In this document: in pieces, positions 11,160 to 18,513 of the stretch
Layout of the letters: every line of letters begins with the position of its first letter
How positions within the stretch are numbered: position 1 is the stretch's first letter
Assembly: GCF_015476235.1 (NCBI RefSeq)
Contig: NZ_CP064338.1
Location: 1,488,001 to 1,552,000, forward strand
Direction of reading: 5' to 3'
DNA length: 64,000 nucleotides
DNA from: Caldimonas thermodepolymerans
Lineage (GTDB): Bacteria > Pseudomonadota > Gammaproteobacteria > Burkholderiales > Burkholderiaceae_C
Position numbers and translations under genes: made by a program
The notes under the pieces: model-generated
Database searches by the model: none
What the model saw: the letters and a program-made list of their open reading frames with translations, nothing else
Told to the model about the DNA's origin: nothing

Positions 11160-11882
11160 ATGACGCGACAGATCTTTTTCGACACCGAAACCACCGGCCT
11201 GAGCCCCGAAGGGGGTGACCGCATCGTCGAGATCGGTTGTGTCGAGATGGTGGACCGGCGCCTGACCGGCAACAACAAGCACTACTACCTGAATCCGGAG
11301 CGGCCCAACAGCGAGGACGCGGTGAAGATCCACGGCCTGACCGACGAATTCCTGGCCGACAAGCCGGTGTTCGCGGCGATCGCCGACGAGCTGCTCGAGT
11401 ACCTGGCCGGCGCCGAGATCATCATCCACAACGCGAGCTTCGACGTCGGCTTCCTGGACGCCGAGCTCAGGCGCCTAGGCAAGCCCAAGTTCGAGACCTA
11501 CGTCGCGGGCATCACCGACAGCCTGCTGATGGCCCGCGAGATGTTCCCGGGCAAGTCGAACTCGCTGGACGCGCTGTGCAAGCGGCTGGAGGTCGACAAC
11601 TCCAACCGCACGCTGCACGGCGCGCTGCTGGACGCGGGACTGCTGGCCGAGGTCTACATCAAGATGACCCGCGGGCAGGAGTCGCTGGTCATCGAGGCCG
11701 AGGAAGACGCCACCCAGGAAATCGTGGTGGAGAAGATCGACCTCACGCAGTTCAGCCTGCCGGTGCTGTGCGCGAGCGACGCCGAGGTGCAGGCCCACGA
11801 GGCGGTGCTGGCGGACCTGGACAAGTCCTCCGGCGGCAAGACACTGTGGAGGCAGTTGCCGAGCGAAAAAGTTATGGCATAA
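11160..11882 (+). CDS. dnaQ: DNA polymerase III epsilon subunit (proofreading exonuclease)
   Basis: A 240-residue DEDDh 3'-5' exonuclease that proofreads for the replicative polymerase. Exo I is FFDTETTGLS, Exo II is HNASFDVGF, and Exo III is the H-x4-D of HGALLDAG. Residues 197-202 (QFSLPV) resemble a sliding-clamp binding motif between the exonuclease core and the C-terminal tail that binds the alpha subunit. It follows fdx closely and may be read from the isc transcript. Its last codons contain the tRNA promoter. Confidence 0.95.
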   Translation: MTRQIFFDTETTGLSPEGGDRIVEIGCVEMVDRRLTGNNKHYYLNPERPNSEDAVKIHGLTDEFLADKPVFAAIADELLEYLAGAEIIIHNASFDVGFLDAELRRLGKPKFETYVAGITDSLLMAREMFPGKSNSLDALCKRLEVDNSNRTLHGALLDAGLLAEVYIKMTRGQESLVIEAEEDATQEIVVEKIDLTQFSLPVLCASDAEVQAHEAVLADLDKSSGGKTLWRQLPSEKVMA

Positions 11883-11883
11883 T
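11856..11883 (+). promoter_or_regulatory. tRNA-Val promoter overlapping the end of dnaQ
   Basis: TTGCCG (11856-11861), a 16-bp spacer and CATAAT (11878-11883) make a good sigma-70 promoter. The -10 overlaps the dnaQ stop codon. Transcription would start near 11890, about 50 bases before the mature tRNA. Confidence 0.55.
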
Positions 11884-11940
11884 CTTGGTTTTCCTGATCT
11901 GTGCGACGACGCAATCGTCGCCGAACGGAAAACCGGATCA

Positions 11941-12015
11941 GGGTGGTTAGCTCAGTGGTAGAGCACTGCCTTCACACGGCAGGGGTCGCAGGTTCGAACC
12001 CTGCACCACCCACCA
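11941..12015 (+). tRNA. tRNA-Val (anticodon CAC)
   Basis: A 75-base cloverleaf. The acceptor stem GGGTGGT pairs with ACCACCC, the anticodon stem CTGCC/GGCAG encloses the loop TTCACAC with anticodon CAC, and the T arm contains GGTTCGAACC. The 3' CCA is encoded. It reads GUG valine codons. Confidence 0.97.
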
Positions 12016-12033
12016 ACAAGATCAAGCACTTGG

Positions 12034-12055
12034 ACGGCCCTTCGGGGCCGTTTTT
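12034..12055 (+). terminator. Rho-independent terminator after tRNA-Val
   Basis: A 7-bp perfect stem ACGGCCC / GGGCCGT with TTCG loop is followed by TTTT. It closes the tRNA transcript. Confidence 0.9.
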
Positions 12056-12359
12056 GTTTGCTGGTGCAAATCCTGGTGCATGGCACCGAGGCGCTCACGT
12101 GGGCGCCGAGCCCGATCGCCTCGGGGAATGCCAATCAGGGGGGCGGGTGCGCGCGCGCTGCAGGCACGCCGCCGCTGTACAGGTGGCGGGCGGTGACCAC
12201 GTCGCGCAGGGTGACGCGGCGGACGTCGGAAGTGCTGTACAGGTCAGGTGGGCGTTGATCGCCGGCGCGACGGCCAGCCGGTCGGCCGGCATCGTGCGGA
12301 CTTGCTCGGCAGGTGAGTGACGACGCACCTTTGTCTCCTTTCGGGGTGTCGGATCGCTT
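12056..12359. other. Spacer with a possible degraded phage-type reading frame (minus strand)
   Basis: No gene can be supported. On the minus strand a frame from about 12328 starts MRRHSPAEQVRTMPADRLAV and reads protein-like only if one base is skipped near 12240, after which SDVRRVTLRDVVTARHLYSGG would follow. The neighbouring repressor and operators suggest this may be leftover prophage sequence, but I could not identify a family. Confidence 0.2.
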
Positions 12360-12374
12360 TAAACGCCGTGTTTG
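12360..12374. promoter_or_regulatory. Operator copy 1, TAAAC-N5-GTTTG
   Basis: TAAACGCCGTGTTTG differs by one base from the perfect palindrome at 13819-13833 beside the HTH repressor. It lies 26 bp upstream of the -35 of the lipoprotein promoter, so the repressor encoded at 13298-13753 may control that gene. Confidence 0.5.
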
Positions 12375-12400
12375 TCAGCAAGTCAACACAGTGTGTACAT

Positions 12401-12429
12401 TTGGTGCGGCAGCGAGGCGTCCATAGAAT
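12401..12429 (+). promoter_or_regulatory. Promoter of the lipoprotein gene
   Basis: TTGGTG (12401-12406), a 17-bp spacer and TAGAAT (12424-12429) form a sigma-70 promoter. The start codon follows about 50 bases later behind an AAAGGAGG ribosome site. Confidence 0.55.
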
Positions 12430-12478
12430 CCCGTGACGACCGTGTGCGCCTTGCGCCCGGCGTCGTAAAGGAGGGTCC

Positions 12479-13276
12479 ATGCGCCGACTGCTGATGTGCG
12501 CCAGCGCTGTGTTGGCATCGCTGATGATGGCCGCCTGCGGTGGCGGCGATGACTGCGAGGCGGGCACCCCGCCTTTTGCCAGCGTGGACCCGCCGGTCTG
12601 CGATGGTGGTGACAGTGGTGGTGGCGGTGGCGGCGGATCGTCGCAGTCTGCCGAGGGCTTCTGGGTGGGGAACGCCGGGCAGTACGCCTTCCGGGCGCTG
12701 GTCACCGAGGACCGCCAGATCTGGGCCTTCTACGCGCGCGGCGGTGTCGTCGAGGGCGTGGTTCAGGGGACGGTGACCTACTCGCCAAGCGGCTTCTCGG
12801 GCAACGGTTTCGACTACAACCTGCCCCTGGTGGCGCGTACAGGCGTGACGATCTCAGGCACGGCGCGCGAGCGGCAGAGCATGGAAGGCGCGGTGCGGCT
12901 GCCGAGCTCGACGATCACCTTCTCGGGCTCCTACGACAGCAGCTACGACTCGCCGCCGGCCGATGCCACAGGCACCTGGCAGGTCCGCGCGGCCTCGGCG
13001 TCCGGCACCGTGACGACGACGGTGACGGTCGGCTCGGATGGCTCGGTCAGCGCGACGACGCCGTACTGCTCAGGCACGGGCACGCTCACGGTGCGCAGCT
13101 CGGGCAAGGGGGTGTACAACCTGGCGGTGACCTTCGACGGCGCGTCGTGCGAGTTCGATGGCCAGACGCTCGGTGGCGTGGTGGTCGTGCGCAACACGGG
13201 ATCGGGGCAGGAGATGGTCGCCGCGGCGCTGCTGCCTGATCGATCCACCGGCTTCTTCGCGATCGGCACCCGCTGA
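12479..13276 (+). CDS. Hypothetical lipoprotein with glycine-rich linker
   Basis: I do not recognise the family. The 265-residue product has a lipoprotein signal (MRRLLMCASAVLASLMMAAC, lipid cysteine C20) followed by GGGDD, so it is probably anchored in the outer membrane or released from it. Two cysteine-containing segments and a run of glycines (residues about 44-55) lead into a Thr/Ser/Gly-rich, beta-predicted body with repeated SGTVTTTVTVGSDGSVS-like stretches. A strong ribosome site (AAAGGAGG) fixes the start. It stands alone between the tRNA and a phage-like repressor whose operator is repeated in its promoter. Confidence 0.75.
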   Translation: MRRLLMCASAVLASLMMAACGGGDDCEAGTPPFASVDPPVCDGGDSGGGGGGGSSQSAEGFWVGNAGQYAFRALVTEDRQIWAFYARGGVVEGVVQGTVTYSPSGFSGNGFDYNLPLVARTGVTISGTARERQSMEGAVRLPSSTITFSGSYDSSYDSPPADATGTWQVRAASASGTVTTTVTVGSDGSVSATTPYCSGTGTLTVRSSGKGVYNLAVTFDGASCEFDGQTLGGVVVVRNTGSGQEMVAAALLPDRSTGFFAIGTR

Positions 13277-13297
13277 TCGCATCTGCCGCCGCGGTTC

Positions 13298-13753
13298 TCA
13301 GCGCCTGGCGCGTGGCGCTTCGCGCTGCGTGCAGGCTTCGTGCGCCTCGGCGAGCTTGTCGAGTGCGGCCAGAAACCTGTCTCGCCGCGCCGAGATGTGT
13401 GGGCCGGTGGCGCGCTCGATCTTGTAGCGGATGTACTCAAGCACCTCGTGCCTGGCCTCCGGTCCGAGGCTGCGCAGTGCTTCGTCAATGACCAGCGCCT
13501 GACCTGCCAGCGGCTGGGCCGTCGACGCGTGCGCATCGCCTTCCCCGGTCAAGATCCACTGCGCCGAGCACCCAAAGGCAGCCTCGGCTTGCAGGGCGCC
13601 TTCCTTGGACACGCCGCGGCGCTTCCAGTTGGTGAGCGTCTGCCTTGACACGCCCATGCGGCGGCCCAGGCCAGCAAAGTCGATCACCGGTTGTTGATCG
13701 AACTGCGTGACCTGACGCGCGTACTCGAGCAGCCGCTTCACGGATTCGTGCAT
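13298..13753 (-). CDS. Phage-type helix-turn-helix repressor (CI N-domain-like)
   Basis: A 151-residue probable DNA-binding regulator. Residues about 22-70 form an HTH of the phage CI/Bacteriophage repressor N-terminal type (FAGLGRRMGVSRQTLTNWKRRG, then FGCSAQWILTGEGD, a typical recognition-domain end). The rest is a charged helical tail with no autoprotease Ser-Lys motif that I can see. The ATG at 13751-13753 reads away from a region with two copies of a TAAAC-N5-GTTTA palindrome and a wrecked Cro-like gene, which is the layout of a lambdoid repressor/Cro switch. Confidence 0.8.
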   Translation of the reverse strand: MHESVKRLLEYARQVTQFDQQPVIDFAGLGRRMGVSRQTLTNWKRRGVSKEGALQAEAAFGCSAQWILTGEGDAHASTAQPLAGQALVIDEALRSLGPEARHEVLEYIRYKIERATGPHISARRDRFLAALDKLAEAHEACTQREAPRARR

Positions 13754-13795
13754 GCCCGGGATTGTTCTCCATCTGAACAGTCAACAGCTTGTTTA

Positions 13796-13833
13796 TACAC
13801 GCCATGTTTACAACCGCATAAACGCCGTGTTTA
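13796..13833. promoter_or_regulatory. Operator copies 2 and 3 between repressor and Cro-like remnant
   Basis: TACACGCCATGTTTA (13796-13810) and the perfect palindrome TAAACGCCGTGTTTA (13819-13833) are 23 bp apart, about two helical turns, in the divergent spacer. TATAAA on the minus strand (13791-13796) is a candidate repressor -10 and touches copy 2, consistent with autoregulation. Confidence 0.55.
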
Positions 13834-13848
13834 GATTGTGGGGAGCGT

Positions 13849-14067
13849 GACCACGCAGCACTCATCGATCGGCTGAGCGGCCCCGCCAAGGTCGCAGAGG
13901 CGCTCGGCCTGGACAAGCGGAGAGGGGCGGGGTACCCAGCGCGTGGTCAACTGGAAGGTCCGGAGCATCCCTGCACGGGTCAAGCTCGAGCCCCCGACCT
14001 GTTCCTGGTGACCAAGGACGCGCCCGCTGACCATGCGGCGGTAGTCCAGCCTGCACATGCGGAGTGA
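13849..14067 (+). pseudogene. Cro-like phage regulator remnant with two compensating frameshifts
   Basis: The first part reads DHAALIDRLSGPAKVAEALGL, typical of small Cro-like proteins in Burkholderiales prophages. The expected continuation TQRVVNWKVRSIPARVKLE is in the next frame (from about 13931), and PDLFLVTKDAP then returns to the first frame (from about 13996). The two shifts fall in a G-rich run (13921-13932) and a C run (13991-13995). No ATG, GTG or TTG opens the first frame after the stop at 13819. I read this as a broken cro-type gene; homopolymer sequencing errors are the alternative. Confidence 0.45.
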
Positions 14068-14537
14068 GCGCGTCATGTGCATGTCCGCAGGTCAACTCGC
14101 TGCCAGCCGGGCGCGCACGGCGTGCCGAGCCGATGCGCTCGCGCCACACCTCGACGCGCCGTTCGGTCGGGTTCGGCCACTCATGGATGACCGTGATCAC
14201 GGCCCACGCGGACGTGCTGGCGGCAGGTAGCTGGTGCTCGATGGCGCCGCGGCAGGAAACGTCGCTGCACCACCCGCCAGACACCTCAGCACGAACGGCC
14301 CGCAACAGCGGGCCGTTCGTCCTTCTGCGGCGGGCGTTGGCCGGCACCTGGCGACACCCGGGTGCGTTCGAATCGCGTCTTCTTCCTTTTGCGGATCGCG
14401 ACGGTGTGCGCCAGGCGCCGGCGTCCCGCGTCGCGGGCAGCGGGCGGGGTGACGCCCCATCGGCCTGCGCAGGTGCAGTGCTGGTGCGGGCTGGCGGGCC
14501 GCGGCCGGCGCACGGGCGCGTCCTTGGCGCGATGGAG
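14068..14537. other. Non-coding stretch before the EPS operon
   Basis: No gene is supported on either strand. The only clear structure is the perfect hairpin at 14291-14320. This is probably the eroded edge of the phage-derived island. Confidence 0.4.
14291..14320. terminator. Perfect 13-bp hairpin, probable bidirectional terminator
   Basis: ACGAACGGCCCGC pairs without mismatch with GCGGGCCGTTCGT around the loop AACA. The plus strand continues CCTTCT and lacks a proper T tract, so termination efficiency is uncertain. It separates the phage-like island from the EPS promoter. Confidence 0.45.
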
Positions 14538-14557
14538 AACCCCTTACCTGAGGGGGG
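14538..14557 (+). promoter_or_regulatory. CCCCT-N6-AGGGG palindrome upstream of the EPS operon
   Basis: AACCCCTTACCTGAGGGGGG has 5-bp arms CCCCT/AGGGG with a 6-bp spacer, 115 bp before the first EPS gene. The same arm-and-spacer design occurs at 45860-45879 and 54533-54552 in front of the synthase-side genes. A weak promoter TTGTCC-N16-CAGAAT (14578-14605) lies 20 bp downstream of it. I suggest an activator site; the protein is unknown. Confidence 0.45.
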
Positions 14558-14672
14558 CACTACACCCATTCGCAGGATTGTCCCTCCTGACCGGATAGGC
14601 AGAATCAGTTGCATCGGTTGCACCTGTTTACCAGGTGAGTACGCGCTATCCGCCATATCCCGGGAGGACACG

Positions 14673-16076
14673 ATGAAGGTGTTCCGGCTCTTTCATCACC
14701 ACGTTGCCCTGTCCACGCTGTTGGAGCTGTTTGCCGACAGCCTGCTGTGTTTTCTGGCGGCGCTGTTCATCGCGTCCGCCCTGCACATGGTGCCCAACGG
14801 TGGTGATGCCCTGGCCCAGTCCGGCATGGTCTGGCTGGCCGGCGGGTTTGCCGCGGTGATGCTGCTGCTGTATGCGTCGGTCGGCCTGTATCGTCGCGGC
14901 ACCCGCTCGATGGGCCTGGGCACGCTGATCCAGCGCGCCATGCTCGCCATCGCCCTGGGGGCCTGCATCACCTACCTCCTGTTCGATTCGGTGGCCGGCG
15001 AGGCGTCTCCGGGCTACGTGGTCGGCCTGGCCATGGTGTACCTGCTGGTGGGCCTGGTCGTCGTGCGGGCCGTGATCTACATGGTGCAGAAGGCCGTCGG
15101 CGTGCCGCGCGTGCTGATCATCGGCACCGGCGAGGATGCCCAGGCCGTGGCGCGCGACCTGGCGACCCACAGCCGCATCGAACGCCAGGTCGTCGGCTTC
15201 TATCCGACCACCGAACGCACCGAAGGCATGCGCCCCGACCAGCGCGTGTTCTCGCGCGACCGTTCGATCGAGGAGATCGTTGCCGAGCACGACATCGACG
15301 AGATCATCGTCGCGGTGCGTGAGCAGCGCGGTGGCGCGCTGCCGATGGACCAGCTGCTGGCCTGCCGCATCGCCGGCACGCCGATCCTGGACCTGGCCGG
15401 CTTCTACGAACGCGCCCGTGCCGAAGTGCCCATCGACAGCCTCAAGGCCAGCTGGCTGATCTACAGCCAGGGCTTCGTGCAGGGGCCGGCGCGTCGCTTC
15501 GCCAAGCGCGCGTTCGACATCGTCACCTCGGCGACGCTGCTGCTGCTGACCTCGCCCATCATGCTGCTGACGGCGATCGCGATCCGCCTGGACAGCCCGG
15601 GACCGATCATCTACCGCCAGGAGCGTGTCGGCCTGGGCGGCCGCACCTTCATGTGCCTGAAGTTCCGCAGCATGACGGTCGACGCCGAAAAGGACGGCGT
15701 GGCGCGCTGGGCCTCGCAGAACGACTCGCGGGTCACGCGCGTGGGCGCCTTCATCCGCAAGACCCGCATCGACGAGTTGCCCCAGCTGCTGAGCGTGCTC
15801 AAGGGCGAAATGAGCATGGTCGGTCCGCGCCCTGAGCGTCCCAGCTTCGTGCAGCAGCTGCGCGAGCAGATCCCCTTCTACGACCTGCGTCACAGCGTCA
15901 AGCCGGGCGTGACGGGCTGGGCCCAGGTGCGCTACAGCTACGGCGCTTCGGTGGAGGACGCGCGCCGCAAGCACCAGTACGACTTGTACTACGTGAAGAA
16001 CAACTCGCTGTTCCTCGACATCCTGGTGCTGATCGAAACGGTCAGCGTGGTGCTGTTCCGCGAAGGGTCGCGCTGA
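14673..16076 (+). CDS. EPS-initiating undecaprenyl-phosphate sugar phosphotransferase (XrtA-type EpsB family)
   Basis: Predicted to start EPS repeat-unit synthesis by transferring a sugar-1-phosphate to undecaprenyl phosphate at the inner membrane. The 467 residues hold four or five N-terminal membrane helices (to about residue 135), a CoA-binding-like nucleotide fold (VLIIGTGEDAQAVARDL), a further helix and a C-terminal bacterial sugar transferase domain with KFRSMTVDAEKDG, TRIDELPQL and the signature MVGPRPERP. It resembles the TIGR03013 group found in exosortase-A genomes. The ATG at 14673 follows GGGAGGA. It is the first gene of the operon. Confidence 0.92.
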   Translation: MKVFRLFHHHVALSTLLELFADSLLCFLAALFIASALHMVPNGGDALAQSGMVWLAGGFAAVMLLLYASVGLYRRGTRSMGLGTLIQRAMLAIALGACITYLLFDSVAGEASPGYVVGLAMVYLLVGLVVVRAVIYMVQKAVGVPRVLIIGTGEDAQAVARDLATHSRIERQVVGFYPTTERTEGMRPDQRVFSRDRSIEEIVAEHDIDEIIVAVREQRGGALPMDQLLACRIAGTPILDLAGFYERARAEVPIDSLKASWLIYSQGFVQGPARRFAKRAFDIVTSATLLLLTSPIMLLTAIAIRLDSPGPIIYRQERVGLGGRTFMCLKFRSMTVDAEKDGVARWASQNDSRVTRVGAFIRKTRIDELPQLLSVLKGEMSMVGPRPERPSFVQQLREQIPFYDLRHSVKPGVTGWAQVRYSYGASVEDARRKHQYDLYYVKNNSLFLDILVLIETVSVVLFREGSR

Positions 16077-16136
16077 TCGCGACGCCCGCGTGACGGTTGC
16101 GACGTACAGGCTCCGGCTCAGAAAGGTTGCTTTCCC

Positions 16137-16775
16137 ATGGTTACCCCACAACGTTCACTGACTTCCATGCGTGCAGGTCTCATCGCTGTTCTTGCTGCCT
16201 TCATCGCCCTGCTTGCCGGCTGCGGCAGCATCGGCAACTACCCGCCGGCGCCCGCCGTCGTCGATGCGCCCGATCATCGCTACAAGATCGGTGCGCTGGA
16301 CACGCTCAACATCGTGGTCTGGCGCAACCCCGAGCTGTCGACCACGGTCACCGTACGTCCGGACGGCCGCATCTCGACGCCGCTGGTCGAGGACGTGATG
16401 GCGGCCGGCCGCGACCCGGCCGACCTGGCGCGCGAGCTCGAGAAGGTGCTGTCGAAATACATCCGTGACCCGGTCGTGACCATCGTCGTCAGCGGCTTCC
16501 AGGGCACGTTCTCCGAGCAGATCCGCATCGTCGGCGAGGCGGCGCGTCCGCAGGCCGTGCCGTACCGCCAGAACATGACCATCCTGGACGTGATGATCCA
16601 GGCCGGCGGGCTGACCGACTTTGCCGACGGCAATGGGGCGGTGCTGGTGCGCGGCGCCGAAGGCGGCAAGCAGTACAGCCTGCGCCTGAACGACCTGCTC
16701 AAGCGCGGTGACATCTCGGCCAACGTCGGCGTGATGCCGGGCGACATCATCATCGTGCCGCAAAGCTGGTTCTGA
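16137..16775 (+). CDS. Polysaccharide export lipoprotein (Wza-like, XrtA-associated)
   Basis: A 212-residue periplasmic/outer-membrane export protein. A signal peptide ends at the lipobox LLAGC, followed by the polysaccharide biosynthesis/export (Poly_export) domain (YKIGALDTLNIVVWRNPELS) and an SLBB-type beta-grasp part (IRIVGEAARPQAVPYRQNMT). It is shorter than E. coli Wza and lacks its C-terminal pore helix, as is normal for this XrtA-linked family. A start at 16167 (MRAGLIAVL) is also possible. Confidence 0.9.
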   Translation: MVTPQRSLTSMRAGLIAVLAAFIALLAGCGSIGNYPPAPAVVDAPDHRYKIGALDTLNIVVWRNPELSTTVTVRPDGRISTPLVEDVMAAGRDPADLARELEKVLSKYIRDPVVTIVVSGFQGTFSEQIRIVGEAARPQAVPYRQNMTILDVMIQAGGLTDFADGNGAVLVRGAEGGKQYSLRLNDLLKRGDISANVGVMPGDIIIVPQSWF

Positions 16776-16836
16776 AGGCGGTACGGCGGCATGCACCGCA
16801 ACGGCGATGCCGAGTGCCTTGCGGGCCGTCTCCTGC

Positions 16837-16858
16837 CGGGACCGGCACGCCGGTCCCG
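16837..16858 (+). terminator. Hairpin between export and chain-length genes
   Basis: CGGGACCGG pairs with CCGGTCCCG around CACG, then TTGCGTTTG follows. It lies in the only sizeable gap (146 bp) among the first EPS genes. It could be a partial terminator that lowers downstream expression, or an RNA-stabilising stem. The T tract is weak. Confidence 0.35.
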
Positions 16859-16921
16859 TTGCGTTTGTGGCAGGCGCAGCGCAGCCGCCAGTGCGGCTGG
16901 CGCGGCAGCGCCTCGGGGTGA

Positions 16922-18499
16922 ATGAACAAGGCCGCCATGACGGGCGGAACCAGGATGGATACGACTGAGCTTCTACGCCAGATCAGGACGATACTGCGGG
17001 GCATGTGGCGCCGGCGCTGGTGGGGCCTGGCCGCTGCGTGCGTCACGGCCGTGCTCGGTGGCGTGGTGGTGGCGGTCATTCAGGACCGCTACGAGGCCAG
17101 CTCGCGCGTCTACGTGGACACGCAGTCGGTGCTCAAGCCGCTGATGGCCGGGCTCGCCTTCCAGCCGGACATCGACCAGCAGGTGCGCATGCTGGCACGC
17201 ACGCTGGTGTCGCGTCCGAACGTGGAGCGCCTGATGGACTCGCCGGAGATCGGCCTGGCACCGGCGGACCCGCGCGACCGGGAAAAGGTGCTGATGCGGC
17301 TGATGGACCGGATCAAGGTCAACCCGAGCGGTGGCGGCAACCTCTACACGATCAGCTACCGCGACACCAGTCCTGAACGGGCACGGCGCCTGGTCGAGGG
17401 CCTGGTGAACCTGTTCATGGAGTCCAGCATCGACAGCAAGGCGCGCGACTCCCAGGAGGCCAGCCGCTTCATCGACGAGCAGATCGCCGACTACGAGCGC
17501 AAGCTGGTCGAGGCGGAGAACCGCCTGAAGGACTTCAAGCTGCGCAACTTCGGCATGACCGGGGTGTCCAACCAGGATTACTTCGCGCGCATCTCCGAGC
17601 TGTCCGACCAGGTGAGCAAGCTGCGCATCGAGCTGAGCGCTGCCGAGCAGTCGCGCGACGCGTTGCGGCGCGAGCTGGCCTCCGAGGAACCCCAGCTGCC
17701 CCCGGATGCACTGCCGGCGACCGGCGGTGCGGCGATGCTGTCGGAGCTGGACACCCGCCTGGAGGCGCAGAAGCGTCAGCTCGACGAGCTGCTGCGACGC
17801 TACACCGAGGAGCACCCGGACGTGGTGGCGACGCGCCGCACGATCGCGCAGATCGAGGAGCAGCGTCTGCGCGAGGCCCAGGCCCGCGGCGACAAGCGCG
17901 GTGCGGCGACCAACCCGGTGTTCCAGCGCATCCGCATGGCGCTGGCCGAGGCCGAGGCCAACGTCGCGTCGCTGCGCACCCGGCTGGCGGCGCAGCAGGC
18001 CCAGCTGGACCAGATCCGTGCGCGGGCCTCGCGCATCCCGCAGGTCGAGGCGGAGCTGGCACAGCTGAACCGGGACTACGACGTGATCCGGCGCAACTAC
18101 GAACAGCTCGTGGCCCGCCGGGAGGCCGCCTCGCTCGGGGTGAAGATCGACCAGAGCTCCCCGCTGACCGATTTCCGGCTCGTCGAGCCGGCCCGGGTCG
18201 CGCCGACCCCGGTGTTCCCCAGCCGCAAGGTGCTGGCGGTGCTGGTGGTGCTGGCGGCGATCGGCGCGGGCGTGGCCGCGACCTTCGGCCTGTCGCAACT
18301 GAGCCCGTCGTTCGACAACGAACGCACGCTGCGTGAACTGTCCGGCCGCCCGGTGCTGGGCACTGTGTCGCTGGTGCTGAGCAACGCGGCCCGGGTACAG
18401 CAGCGCCGCGCGTTGGTCGGCTTTGCCGGTGCGGTGGCGTTGTTCTTCGTGGCCAATGCGGGGTGGGTGGCCTGGGTCGCCTTCCAGAGCCGCGTGTGA
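16922..18499 (+). CDS. XrtA-type polysaccharide chain-length determinant (Wzz/GumC-like)
   Basis: A 525-residue inner-membrane co-polymerase that sets EPS chain length and works with the kinase encoded next. An N-terminal membrane helix (residues about 36-56) follows MDTTELLRQIRTILRGMWRRRW. The long periplasmic part includes coiled coil (about 170-390), and a second helix (about 440-462) is preceded by the family PARVAPTPVFPSR proline segment. A third hydrophobic helix ends the protein, as in TIGR03007 members. ATG 16955 (MDTTELL) is an equally likely start. Confidence 0.9.
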   Translation: MNKAAMTGGTRMDTTELLRQIRTILRGMWRRRWWGLAAACVTAVLGGVVVAVIQDRYEASSRVYVDTQSVLKPLMAGLAFQPDIDQQVRMLARTLVSRPNVERLMDSPEIGLAPADPRDREKVLMRLMDRIKVNPSGGGNLYTISYRDTSPERARRLVEGLVNLFMESSIDSKARDSQEASRFIDEQIADYERKLVEAENRLKDFKLRNFGMTGVSNQDYFARISELSDQVSKLRIELSAAEQSRDALRRELASEEPQLPPDALPATGGAAMLSELDTRLEAQKRQLDELLRRYTEEHPDVVATRRTIAQIEEQRLREAQARGDKRGAATNPVFQRIRMALAEAEANVASLRTRLAAQQAQLDQIRARASRIPQVEAELAQLNRDYDVIRRNYEQLVARREAASLGVKIDQSSPLTDFRLVEPARVAPTPVFPSRKVLAVLVVLAAIGAGVAATFGLSQLSPSFDNERTLRELSGRPVLGTVSLVLSNAARVQQRRALVGFAGAVALFFVANAGWVAWVAFQSRV

Positions 18500-18513
18500 G
18501 AAAGGAAGCGTCG

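Noticed and set aside
14590-14612. Sigma-54-like GGCAGAATCAGTTGCA upstream of the EPS operon
   Set aside because: The GG-GC spacing is one base too long for a sigma-54 promoter, so it was not reported although XrtA systems can use RpoN.
14064-14672. N-terminal extension of the EPS-initiating transferase to an upstream start at 14064
   Set aside because: The extra 203 residues are low-complexity and unlike any transferase N-terminus, cross the terminator-like hairpin, and a good ribosome site precedes ATG 14673.
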